Made by a program: the position numbers and the translations under genes. A stretch of DNA of 64,000 nucleotides from Halococcus saccharolyticus DSM 5350 (GTDB taxonomy: Archaea > Halobacteriota > Halobacteria > Halobacteriales > Halococcaceae), in assembly GCF_000336915.1 (NCBI RefSeq), contig NZ_AOMD01000021.1, forward strand, positions 224,388-288,387. The letters run 5' to 3'. Below are positions 1 through 7,026 of the stretch, piece by piece. The notes under the pieces are model-generated. The model had not been told where the DNA came from. It ran no database searches and saw only the letters and a list, made by a program, of their open reading frames with translations. Positions within the stretch are counted from its first letter, which is position 1; each line of letters begins with the position of its first letter.

Positions 1-564
1 TCACTTGTCCGACAACGAGACCGTACAGAAGTCGTTCGAGAGGGGCGCGCCGAGGTTCGCTGCGCCGCCGAGCGCCGCCGTCACACCCGGCACGACCTCG
101 ATCGGGACGTCCGTCGCTCCCTCCGCCTCGGCCATCGTGAACAGCAGGTCGCTCTTGCCGTAGACGTTCGGATCGCCGCCAGAGACGTGGGCGACGTCCT
201 CGCCGTCGCGGACCCGATCGAACGCCTCGCGCGCGAGTTCGATCTGCTGGCCCATCGACGACCGGACGAGCGTCTGGCGGGTGCCGTTCGGTCGTTCGAG
301 CACCGTCGCCCCGTCGGCACCGGCGGCAGTCCCGCCGTCGGTGGCCGCAGCGACTACGGCATCCGCGGGCGGCAGCGTGCCGTCCCGTTGAAGGAACTCC
401 TGGTAGAGATTGGAGGCGATCACGCAGTTGGCGGTGGCGATCACGTCCCTCGCGCGCTGGGTCATCGCGTGGGGCAGGCCGGGACCGATCCCGACGACGG
501 AGAGCGTTCCGAGGCCGTCGCTCGAAGCGGAGCCCGAATCCCGAGCGGAGCCGTCGCCGCTCAT
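1..564 (-). CDS. cbiH: Precorrin-3B C17-methyltransferase (CbiH/CobJ), ends early
   Basis: SAM-dependent tetrapyrrole methyltransferase for ring contraction in anaerobic cobalamin synthesis. The N-terminal GIGPG motif (about residues 25-29), the GGDPNVYG motif and a VPGVTAA segment are all present. The ATG at 564 directly follows the cbiG stop, so the two are translationally coupled. At 187 residues it is roughly a quarter to a third shorter than the usual 240-260+. Its last residues, VSLSDK, match a conserved point where family members continue, as I recall with a Trp. Here the next codon, at positions 1-3, is TGA. This may be a true nonsense mutation or an assembly effect; the remainder lies outside the window. 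Identity of the family is firm, integrity is not. Confidence 0.8.
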   Translation of the reverse strand: MSGDGSARDSGSASSDGLGTLSVVGIGPGLPHAMTQRARDVIATANCVIASNLYQEFLQRDGTLPPADAVVAAATDGGTAAGADGATVLERPNGTRQTLVRSSMGQQIELAREAFDRVRDGEDVAHVSGGDPNVYGKSDLLFTMAEAEGATDVPIEVVPGVTAALGGAANLGAPLSNDFCTVSLSDK

Positions 565-1563
565 CTATCGCCCCACCGCCACGGTCACGGCGTCGTCGAA
601 CCGCTCCTTTTCGCGCGCGAGTTCGTGGTCACGGCCGCCGGCGATCGCTGACGCCTCGGCGATCCCCGGCCACCCGATCAGCTCTTTCGACCGCGACGGC
701 GACGGTCCCTCGAACCCCTCCAGAGTCTCTTTCTCGAAGAGCACGACCCCCGCTCCGATCTCCTGTGCAGCCTCGTAGAGGCCCTCCTCGTCCTCCTTCC
801 GGGTGCCGGTCGCGACGAAATCGACGTCGTCGAACCCGCAATCGAGGTCGTCGAGAGCGGCCGCCCACGCGTCGCGGACCTGCTCCGCTCGGACGCCCGA
901 GACGGTCCCCGTCCCGAGCACGACGCCCGCGTCGCTGTTGCGCTTGAGAACGGTGATGTCGTCGCCGACCAGCACCGCTCGGGGGCCGTCGAGCCGCGCG
1001 ACGGGGCCGAGGTCGTCGTTCAGCACCGCGAGGTTGGTCGCCACCGTCGAGTCGCCGTTGACGACGTGCGCATCGAGCGCCTTCGCCTTGCTCTCGACGC
1101 CCTGCTCGCCAGCGGCCTCGCTCGCGGTCGTCATCGCCGGGACAGCACCCATTTCGGCGAGATCGCCCGCGACCTGGTTCGCGCCGTGGTGGCCGCCCGT
1201 GATCGGGATCGCCCACGTGAGTTCCTCGTCGACGACCACGATCGCGGGGTCGTCCCACTTGCTGTCGAGCAGCGGCGCGGTCTTGCGCATCGCGATGCCC
1301 GAGGCCATCAGGCCCACGAAGCAGTCGTACTCGCCCCAGTGCTCCTCGAAGACGTCGCCGTGGTACTCGACGATGTCGACGCGGTCGTAGTCGTCACCGA
1401 TGCCCGCCTCGATCTCGCGGGCGATGTCGAGCTTGCGCTCGAAGCTCACGATGGCGATCTCTTCGGCCACTTCGCCATCCGAATCCGGCGTGGAGCAGTG
1501 GCCGCTCGATTCGTTCTGTTCGTTCGTTTCACTCGAATCCGTCTCGTTGGTGTCCGTGCTCAT
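565..1563 (-). CDS. cbiG: Cobalt-precorrin-5A hydrolase (CbiG)
   Basis: Opens the delta-lactone of cobalt-precorrin-5A and releases the C20 fragment as acetaldehyde. The 332-residue protein has an acidic, low-complexity start (about residues 1-35). The CbiG N and middle regions follow, including GLMASGIAMRKTAPLL, and then ITGGHHGANQVA. A C-terminal CbiG domain carries GTRKEDEEGL and a PSPSRSKELIG segment. It lies between cbiF (9 bases upstream) and cbiH (no gap), in the usual order of the haloarchaeal cbi operon. Confidence 0.93.
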   Translation of the reverse strand: MSTDTNETDSSETNEQNESSGHCSTPDSDGEVAEEIAIVSFERKLDIAREIEAGIGDDYDRVDIVEYHGDVFEEHWGEYDCFVGLMASGIAMRKTAPLLDSKWDDPAIVVVDEELTWAIPITGGHHGANQVAGDLAEMGAVPAMTTASEAAGEQGVESKAKALDAHVVNGDSTVATNLAVLNDDLGPVARLDGPRAVLVGDDITVLKRNSDAGVVLGTGTVSGVRAEQVRDAWAAALDDLDCGFDDVDFVATGTRKEDEEGLYEAAQEIGAGVVLFEKETLEGFEGPSPSRSKELIGWPGIAEASAIAGGRDHELAREKERFDDAVTVAVGR

Positions 1564-1572
1564 GATCTAATC

Positions 1573-2445
1573 TCAATCGTCCGCCTCGCTCTCATTTTCA
1601 TCCGTGCCTCGGTTCGCCCAGTCGCCGTAGAGGTACGATCGCTCGTAGCCCGCGCCCGTCGCCGCGTCGCCGATGATGACCATCGCCGAGGCCCGGTAGC
1701 CCGCCGCCGCGACTCGCTCGCCGATGGTCCCGATCGTGCCCTCGATGACATCCTCGTCGGGCCACGAGGCGTGGTAGACGACGGCCACGGGGGTATCGAG
1801 ATCGTGACCCATCTCGACCAGCCGCTCCATCGTCTCGGCGATCGCGTGGGTTCCGAGGTAGATGCAGGTCGTGACGTCGCCCATCTCGACGAACTCGCCG
1901 ATGTGATCCTCGTCGGGATCGAGGGTCTCGCCCCGCGGGCGGGTGAACGCGACGTGGTTCGCCACGCCGTTGAGGGTGAGCTGGGTCCGGAGCGTCGCGC
2001 TCGCCGCGAACGCCGACGTCACGCCCGGCACGAGGTAGGTGGGCACGCCTTCGTGTTCGAGCGCGTCCATCTGTTCGAGAGCCGCACCGTAGATCGCGGG
2101 ATCGCCGCTGTGGAGCCGCACGACGCTCCGTCCGGTCTCGTAGGCGTCGCGCATCAACGGAATCAGCTCCTCCAAGTCCTTCCCGATGCTCGACACCTGC
2201 TCGGCGTCCGCACAGTACGCGTCGAGGAGTTCGCTGTTGACCAGCGATCCCGCATGGACCACGAGATCGGCGGTCTCGACCAGCTCTCGGCCAGTGACCG
2301 TCAGCAGGCCGGGATCGCCCGGCCCGGCTCCGATGAACGGAATTCCGTCTTGGATCTCGCCGGCGGTTCGCTCGCCGATGCGCGGATCGCGCTCCGCCTC
2401 GCGGACGTCGCCCGCCGCATCGATCGCGTCTTGAGGATCGGTCAT
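1573..2445 (-). CDS. cbiF: Cobalt-precorrin-4 C11-methyltransferase (CbiF)
   Basis: SAM-dependent methylation at C11 of the corrin precursor. The protein (290 residues) shows FIGAGPGDPGLLT near residue 35, then RLHSGDPAIYGA and LVPGVTSAFAASA, the core motifs of tetrapyrrole methylases. The ATG at 2445 overlaps the cbiL stop as ATGA, and homologues begin at this MTDPQ-like point. A longer in-frame extension to 2496 would run into cbiL and is not needed. The C-terminus is an acidic tail. Confidence 0.93.
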   Translation of the reverse strand: MTDPQDAIDAAGDVREAERDPRIGERTAGEIQDGIPFIGAGPGDPGLLTVTGRELVETADLVVHAGSLVNSELLDAYCADAEQVSSIGKDLEELIPLMRDAYETGRSVVRLHSGDPAIYGAALEQMDALEHEGVPTYLVPGVTSAFAASATLRTQLTLNGVANHVAFTRPRGETLDPDEDHIGEFVEMGDVTTCIYLGTHAIAETMERLVEMGHDLDTPVAVVYHASWPDEDVIEGTIGTIGERVAAAGYRASAMVIIGDAATGAGYERSYLYGDWANRGTDENESEADD

Positions 2446-3320
2446 CGGGAGCGGACCTCCGGCGTCTCGTCGCCGCAGCCCTCGCCTTCGGCACACTCCG
2501 CGACGGCAACGCTCCCCGCTCCGTGGCTGTCGGTGGTTCCGGCCCGAGCGTCGGCCGCCGTTCGACTCGGTCCGTCCGACCCGCCGTCGCTGGTTTCTGC
2601 CCCCGATTCCGCCACGGGAACGCCTGCAGACTCGTCTTTCTCGAACGCGCCGGTCGCCGGTGTGGTGTCGAGATCGTGCTTCTCGGCGTAGGCCAGGGTG
2701 TAGTAGTCCCGCTCGGCGATCGCGTCGGGGTCCTCGGTCACGATGGTCTCGCCTTGTTCCATGAACAGCCGGCGGCCGTACACCACGTCGTAGCCCACTT
2801 CGTGGAGTCCCTCGTGAGTCGTCGGCGCGTCGGTGACTTTGAACAAAATCATGCGATCGGGTCCCGTCGGAGCCGCACCGCGGGCGGCCTCGCGGAGCGC
2901 GAGGCTCGCGCCTGCCGCGATCTCGACGCCGAGTGCGGTCGCAAAGGCAGTGACCGCGCTCACGCCGGGGACGATCTCGATCCCGACGTCGGGATGAAAC
3001 GCCGCGAGCGTCCGTCGGAGGTGGCCGAACGTCGAGTAGACGTTGGGATCGCCGAGGGTAACGAAGGCGGCCGTTCCGTCACGCGCTCGCGGTGCGATCT
3101 CCAAGGCGGCCGCCCGCCACGCTCGCCGGAGTTCCTCCTCGTCGCGGGTCATCGGGAAGTCGAGATCCCCGATGCGTTCGTCGGAAACGTGCTCGACCGC
3201 CACCGACCGCGAGAGGCGACCCGGTGAGTAGACCACGTCGGCCGTTTCGAGTACGCGCTTGCCACGGATGGTGAGGAGGTCCGCCTCGCCGGGGCCGAGT
3301 CCGACACCGTAGAGGGTCAT
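2442..3320 (-). CDS. cbiL: Precorrin-2 / cobalt-factor-2 C20-methyltransferase (CbiL)
   Basis: Adds the C20 methyl group early in cobalamin synthesis. The sequence opens with MTLYGVGLGPGEADLLT, the family's SAM-binding start. GDPNVYSTFGHL and EIVPGVSAVTAFA follow. The last 80 residues or so are a Gly/Ser/Glu-rich, probably disordered tail containing a CAEGEGCG cysteine pair; this is beyond the usual catalytic length. ATGA overlaps link it to both cbiT and cbiF, so the block is one operon. Confidence 0.92.
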   Translation of the reverse strand: MTLYGVGLGPGEADLLTIRGKRVLETADVVYSPGRLSRSVAVEHVSDERIGDLDFPMTRDEEELRRAWRAAALEIAPRARDGTAAFVTLGDPNVYSTFGHLRRTLAAFHPDVGIEIVPGVSAVTAFATALGVEIAAGASLALREAARGAAPTGPDRMILFKVTDAPTTHEGLHEVGYDVVYGRRLFMEQGETIVTEDPDAIAERDYYTLAYAEKHDLDTTPATGAFEKDESAGVPVAESGAETSDGGSDGPSRTAADARAGTTDSHGAGSVAVAECAEGEGCGDETPEVRSR

Positions 3321-3922
3321 GTCGTTTCTCCATCGACGGTCTCACTGCCGTCGCTGTCACCGTCACCGCCGTCGGCGGCGTCACCGGCTCCGCCGACCAG
3401 CATGTACACCGGGTTGTCGGCGTCAAAACTCGTCGCGCCGGCGAGCTCGTACCCGTGGCTCACTTGGAACTGGACGACCTCGTCGAGGAGATCGCGCTCG
3501 CGGAACGCCGCGGTGGCCGCCCCGGCGACTTCGAGCCGCGAGACGTTCATCACGACCCGATCGACGCCGGTTGCGACGGCGTGATCGAGCACGGCCTCGT
3601 AGTTTCGACTGCCGCCGACGAACAGCGCGTCGGCATCCTCCGGCAGACCGTCGGGCGCTTCGGCTTCGCGGAGCTCGACGTCCGCAGTGACATCGTTGGC
3701 CGCGAGGTTTTTCTCGGTTACTGCAAGGCGTTCGGACTTGCGTTCGAGCGCGGTGATCCGACCCGCGCGCCGTGCCGCCGCAACGGTGACGGCCCCGGTA
3801 CACGAACCGACCTCGACGAAGTGATCCGTCGGCGTCAGGGCGAGCTTCTCGAGCAGCACGGCCCGCACCTCCGACTTGGTCGGACCGGCCTTCGCGTCGT
3901 GGGGAAGCGCTACACGCGACAT
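3317..3922 (-). CDS. cbiT: Cobalt-precorrin-6B C15-methyltransferase, decarboxylating (CbiT)
   Basis: Rossmann-fold methyltransferase that methylates C15 and decarboxylates the C12 acetate. It is the CbiT half of bacterial CobL. The SAM loop reads VEVGSCTGAVTVAAA near residue 38, and DALFVGGSRN is the second family landmark. A Gly/Asp-rich tail closes the 201-residue protein. I chose ATG 3922; GTG 3925 and TTG 3928 are in-frame alternatives. It is the first gene of the cbi operon in this window, behind an AT-rich promoter. Confidence 0.9.
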   Translation of the reverse strand: MSRVALPHDAKAGPTKSEVRAVLLEKLALTPTDHFVEVGSCTGAVTVAAARRAGRITALERKSERLAVTEKNLAANDVTADVELREAEAPDGLPEDADALFVGGSRNYEAVLDHAVATGVDRVVMNVSRLEVAGAATAAFRERDLLDEVVQFQVSHGYELAGATSFDADNPVYMLVGGAGDAADGGDGDSDGSETVDGETT

Positions 3923-3944
3923 CACCAACTACAACTCCGGTGGG

Positions 3945-3990
3945 CAGTAAAACAATTTTGGTTGTTTTAGTACAGGTTGTTTTTCTCCCA
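3945..3990. promoter_or_regulatory. Divergent cbi promoter region with repeated GTTGTTTT operator
   Basis: An AT-rich island separates cbiT from the divergent regulator. It contains an inverted repeat, AAAACAA (3949-3955) and TTGTTTT (3962-3968), with a 6-base spacer. GTTGTTTT recurs in direct orientation at 3976-3983. The repeat overlaps the region where a TATA box for a leaderless cbiT transcript would lie. I infer a binding site for the regulator at 4071; no experimental motif is known to me. Confidence 0.5.
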
Positions 3991-4070
3991 ATGGTGACAA
4001 AGCCGGCTCAAATACAATCGTGCCCGGAGTACACCAAAACTACTTGCGTTCGCGGTGCGCACCGTCGACG

Positions 4071-4880
4071 ATGACGAACGCGGACGACGCCGGGGACGTG
4101 GGGGTGCTCCGGAGCAAGCGCAACGCCACCCGGTATCGGATTCTCACGCAGATCGCCGAGCGCCAGCCGGCGGTCAGCCAGCGCGAGGTCGCCGACGCGA
4201 TCGGTGTCACCTCCCAGGCCGTGAGCGACTACCTGAAGGACCTGATCGACCAGGACTACGTCGAGAAACACGGCCGTGGACGGTACGAGGTCACCAACGA
4301 AGGCGTCGACTGGCTGATGTCTCGGACCGACGAACTCCGCGAGTTCGTGGACCACGTCGCCACGGACGTCATCGAGGAGGTCGACATCGATACCGCGCTG
4401 GCGACGGCCCCGATCACTACGGGCGAAACGGTCTCGCGCACGATGCGGGAGGGCGTGATGTGCGCGACGCCTGGCGGTACCGGGAACGCAACCGCGGTTG
4501 CAGTCACCGACGCCGAAGCTGGCGAGGATGTCGGAATCACGGAGTTCGCGGGCGTGCTCGATTACGATCTCGGGATGGTGACGGTGCTGTCGGTCCCGCA
4601 GATTCAGGACGGGGGGAGTGCGGCGCTCGATCCCGAGACGATCGCCGACGCCGCTGCGGACCACGATCTGGTGGCGACGGCGGGGACCGAGGCGCTGGCC
4701 GCGGCGCGGGCGGCGGACGTCGACCCCGACATCCGGTTCGGGACGGCGACTGCGGTCCGGGAGGCTGCCACGAAAGGACTCGATGTCTGTCTTCTCGCCG
4801 TCGCGGACCAGCTGTCGGCCCACACCGGCGAACTCCGCGACGGCAACGTGAGCTACGAAGTCGTGGATACGGCCACGTAG
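4071..4880 (+). CDS. Winged-helix transcriptional regulator divergent from the cbi operon
   Basis: About 269 residues. Residues 15-85 form a MarR-like winged helix (RYRILTQIAERQPAVSQREV, then TSQAVSDYLKDL). The rest is a haloarchaeal ligand or sensor domain. It has a Gly-rich GGTGNATAVAV segment and an MCATPGG cysteine. I recall this C-terminal domain as a DUF (possibly DUF7839), number uncertain. ATG 4071 is preferred over the upstream start at 4020 because homologues start near MTNADD and the HTH follows at normal spacing. Position suggests control of cobalamin synthesis. Confidence 0.8.
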   Translation: MTNADDAGDVGVLRSKRNATRYRILTQIAERQPAVSQREVADAIGVTSQAVSDYLKDLIDQDYVEKHGRGRYEVTNEGVDWLMSRTDELREFVDHVATDVIEEVDIDTALATAPITTGETVSRTMREGVMCATPGGTGNATAVAVTDAEAGEDVGITEFAGVLDYDLGMVTVLSVPQIQDGGSAALDPETIADAAADHDLVATAGTEALAAARAADVDPDIRFGTATAVREAATKGLDVCLLAVADQLSAHTGELRDGNVSYEVVDTAT

Positions 4881-4934
4881 CAATCGCTTACGAGGGTCGT
4901 CGCGCACCGCGAAAAATCGCTACCGGTCGCGGCC

Positions 4935-5291
4935 TTATGCGTTGTCGTCGACGAGGTCGCGCACGGTGTCGGCGCGCCCGGCGTCGGTCACGAACTTCGA
5001 GAACGTCCAGTCGAGCTTGTCGACAACGGCCTCGTAGCCCGGGTCGGTGAGCTCGTACTGGTTGGTGCGCTTGTCGAGTTCGCTCTTGGCGACCAGATCC
5101 AGCTCCACGAGGTCGTCGAGGTTGGGGTAGAGTCGCCCGTGGTTGACTTCCGAGTCGTAGTACTCTTCGAGCTGGCGCTTGATCGCCAGGCCGTACATCG
5201 GCTCGTCGGACAGGATGACGAGGATGTTTTGTTGGAAAGCCGTCAAGTCGCGTGCGATACTCCGGTCCGGTGCCGCTTGTGCCTCTGACAT
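4935..5291 (-). CDS. PadR-family transcriptional regulator
   Basis: 118-residue protein with the PadR winged-helix signature: TAFQQNILVILSDEPMYGLA, then a HGRLYPNLDDLVELDLV segment typical of the recognition helix and wing. The end is a short charged helix for dimerisation. ATG 5291 fits a TATA-like box centred near 5323; the upstream in-frame ATG at 5309 lies too close to that box. It converges with the regulator at 4071. The target is not evident from the neighbours. Confidence 0.88.
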   Translation of the reverse strand: MSEAQAAPDRSIARDLTAFQQNILVILSDEPMYGLAIKRQLEEYYDSEVNHGRLYPNLDDLVELDLVAKSELDKRTNQYELTDPGYEAVVDKLDWTFSKFVTDAGRADTVRDLVDDNA

Positions 5292-5315
5292 CGCACCGTG
5301 ATATGTCATCGGTCT

Positions 5316-5328
5316 ATTTAATAGTTTG
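5316..5328 (-). promoter_or_regulatory. TATA-like box of the padR gene
   Basis: On the minus strand the sequence reads CTATTAAATAG with flanking AAA. It is nearly palindromic and lies about 30 bases before ATG 5291, the spacing of a leaderless archaeal promoter. The palindromic form could also serve autoregulation by the PadR dimer. Confidence 0.45.
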
Positions 5329-5410
5329 CAACTTCATCCGGGAGTACGGCAGTTTTAGTGGCTGATACCGTTACAACCAGTAAATACCACCGCCAAATCC
5401 GGTTGGTTCG

Positions 5411-5455
5411 ACAGTGGGATATTCACTGTTGACGGGCGAATAGAAAATATTTTTT
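5411..5455 (+). promoter_or_regulatory. Promoter of the pyrophosphatase gene
   Basis: A TATA-like stretch (TAGAAAATATTTTTT, 5441-5455) lies about 30 bases before ATG 5480. Just upstream is a small inverted repeat, ACAGTG (5411-5416) and CACTGT (5424-5429). The element is directly visible; a regulatory role for the repeat is only possible. Confidence 0.5.
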
Positions 5456-5479
5456 GGCTGCCCCCTGGAGATCCGGTCG

Positions 5480-6013
5480 ATGACGAATCTCTGGGAAGAC
5501 CTCGAAACGGGCCCCGATCCGCCCGAGGAGATCTACGCAGTCGTCGAGTGTCTCAAAGGCGAGCGCAACAAGTATGAGTACGACAAGGACGTGCCCGGCG
5601 TCGTCCTCGACCGGGTGCTCCACTCCAACGTCCACTACCCCTCCGACTACGGGTTCATCCCGCAGAGCTACTACGACGACGAGGACCCCTTCGACGTCCT
5701 CGTGTTGGTCGAGGATCAGACGTTCCCCGGCTGTATCATCGAGGCCCGCCCCGTGGCCCTGATGAAAATGGACGACGACGGCGAGCAGGACGACAAAGTC
5801 ATCGCCGTCCCGAGCGAGGACCCCCGCTACGACCACATCGAAGATCTGGAGGACATCACCCAGCAACAACTCGACGAGATCGACGAGTTCTTCGAGACCT
5901 ACAAGAACTTGGAGGAAGGGAAGGAAGTCGAGACGCAGGGCTGGGAGGATCGACAGGCGGCCTACGACGCGATCGAACACGCTCAGGACCTCTACGCCGA
6001 ACAGTTCGGCTGA
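5480..6013 (+). CDS. ppa: Inorganic pyrophosphatase (family I)
   Basis: Cytoplasmic Mg-dependent hydrolysis of pyrophosphate to two phosphates, which pulls biosynthetic reactions forward. At 177 residues it has the usual size. The family shows in KYEYDKDVPGVVLDRVL, HYPSDYGFIPQSYYDDEDPFDVLVL (with the Asp cluster DDEDPFD) and EDPRYDHI, then KNLEEGKEV. The start is fixed by the strong TATA-like box 30 bases upstream. Stand-alone gene. Confidence 0.97.
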   Translation: MTNLWEDLETGPDPPEEIYAVVECLKGERNKYEYDKDVPGVVLDRVLHSNVHYPSDYGFIPQSYYDDEDPFDVLVLVEDQTFPGCIIEARPVALMKMDDDGEQDDKVIAVPSEDPRYDHIEDLEDITQQQLDEIDEFFETYKNLEEGKEVETQGWEDRQAAYDAIEHAQDLYAEQFG

Positions 6014-6055
6014 ATCTGCGAGAGTTCCTCTCCATCAGTCGGATAGTGAGCGTTG

Positions 6056-6247
6056 ATGAACGCCGATTCTGCCAAGGGATGGACTCTTCGAGCAGTGGGA
6101 TTTCTCGTCTTGATTGTGAGCCAGAGCGGGGATTTCTGGTCGGCCATCCCGGAAAACGCCCAAACTCTACTGCTCACATCTGGTCTGGTGCTATGTCTCT
6201 CCTCTCGATACTATGATACCAAGGCGTATCAGTCGACGAACGATTGA
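6056..6247 (+). CDS. Small predicted membrane protein, unknown
   Basis: 63 residues with two hydrophobic segments (about residues 12-24 and 36-52) separated by a short polar loop. The tail is polar and ends TKAYQSTND. ATG 6056 is used; a TTG just before it is also in frame. The base composition is visibly less GC-rich than neighbouring genes and wobble positions are mixed, so it may be a recent acquisition or a marginal ORF. No family recognised. Confidence 0.4.
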   Translation: MNADSAKGWTLRAVGFLVLIVSQSGDFWSAIPENAQTLLLTSGLVLCLSSRYYDTKAYQSTND

Positions 6248-6311
6248 ACTCTGAGAACAGGTTCCGGGGAAAACACATCTTCAACGTCTACGTCCATCAC
6301 AAACGAAGGCC

Positions 6312-6446
6312 ACTCCCTCCCCAACCGATTCCTTCGCTCGGCGGCCCTCACTTCGTTCGCGCCGCCCGTCGCTCAGTCATCCCTCACACGGTGTTAGCGC
6401 TCGGTGCTCGCTTTCGCTCGCACACGAGCGCGAGCGCGCGCCACCG
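6312..6446 (+). repeat. Dispersed element family 1, copy A
   Basis: Begins ACTCCCTCCCCAACCGATTC, continues with CTTCGCTCG, contains CAGTCATCCCTCACACG, and ends GCGCGCCACCGC. The same start, middle and end recur at 10534-10680 (inverted), 41921-42140 and 43402-43500. The variable middle is rich in CGCTCG-type words. It fills the space between two convergent genes and has no credible reading frame. Confidence 0.7.
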
Positions 6447-6469
6447 CAGACGGTGAGCGGCCCCAGCCG

Positions 6470-6703
6470 TCACTCCCGCGGACAGGTGTCGATGCTGAGT
6501 AGCTTGTTCAGCCCGCAGCGCGCCGTGGCGAAATTGAACAGCAGTCCGGCGCTCCCGAGTGCCGCGACGATCGCCGTCGAGCGCCGATCGGCACGAAACG
6601 AACCAACCGCGATCGCGAGGAGGCACGCACCGATCACGCCACGAGCGATCCGATCGAGACCGCCGACGTTTCGCTCGAACATGCTCACATCTCGGCGTTC
6701 CAT
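6470..6703 (-). CDS. DUF2892 / YgaP-like transmembrane protein
   Basis: 77 residues. The motif FERNVGGLDRIARGVIGACLL opens the domain. Two transmembrane helices follow (about residues 20-35 and 42-58), with a C-terminal CGLNKLLSIDTC segment. This is the usual form of the small DUF2892 membrane protein, often linked to sulfur-transfer or redox proteins elsewhere, but no such partner is here. ATG 6703 is preferred over TTG 6709; ATG 6682 (MFERN) is a further alternative. Confidence 0.8.
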   Translation of the reverse strand: MERRDVSMFERNVGGLDRIARGVIGACLLAIAVGSFRADRRSTAIVAALGSAGLLFNFATARCGLNKLLSIDTCPRE

Positions 6704-6797
6704 CGACAAAAACCGTCGTATTCATCACGGTTATGCCGGAGGTCGCGAGGAATGTGTTAGAATTATGGATAATCTTTTGCGTGCGGGATGCGTAGCG

Positions 6798-6941
6798 ATG
6801 ATCGTGATGGCCGCAAAACGTTCCGGTGCTGGCTTGCAGCACCCCACGGTGGTCCCCGAGAACCTCGTCGACGACGCGGACGGTGCGGACGACGGGACAG
6901 CGCGCTGTCCGGCCTGTGGACAGCCGCTCGGCGAGCACTGA
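6798..6941 (+). CDS. Very small protein with a C-terminal CPACG zinc knuckle
   Basis: 47 residues, too short for many gene finders. The end reads ARCPACGQPLGEH, resembling haloarchaeal small CPxCG-type zinc-finger proteins, though a second Cys pair is missing. The final His and dimerisation could complete a site. An AT-rich TATA-like stretch (TTAGAATTATGGATAATC, near 6760-6777) sits about 30 bases before ATG 6798, which supports this start over ATG 6765. Function unknown. Confidence 0.55.
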   Translation: MIVMAAKRSGAGLQHPTVVPENLVDDADGADDGTARCPACGQPLGEH

Positions 6942-7026
6942 CTGCTGGCGGCTCCCGACGATCCTCGTCCCGTGAGGGGTGACGCCGAAACGAACGTTCT
7001 TTGTGCCCCTCGTGAGTAGCCGCCCC

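Noticed and set aside
1066-2691. 541-residue plus-strand ORF across cbiG and cbiF
   Set aside because: It is antisense to clear cbi genes and has the Arg/Val-rich composition of a shadow frame in GC-rich DNA.
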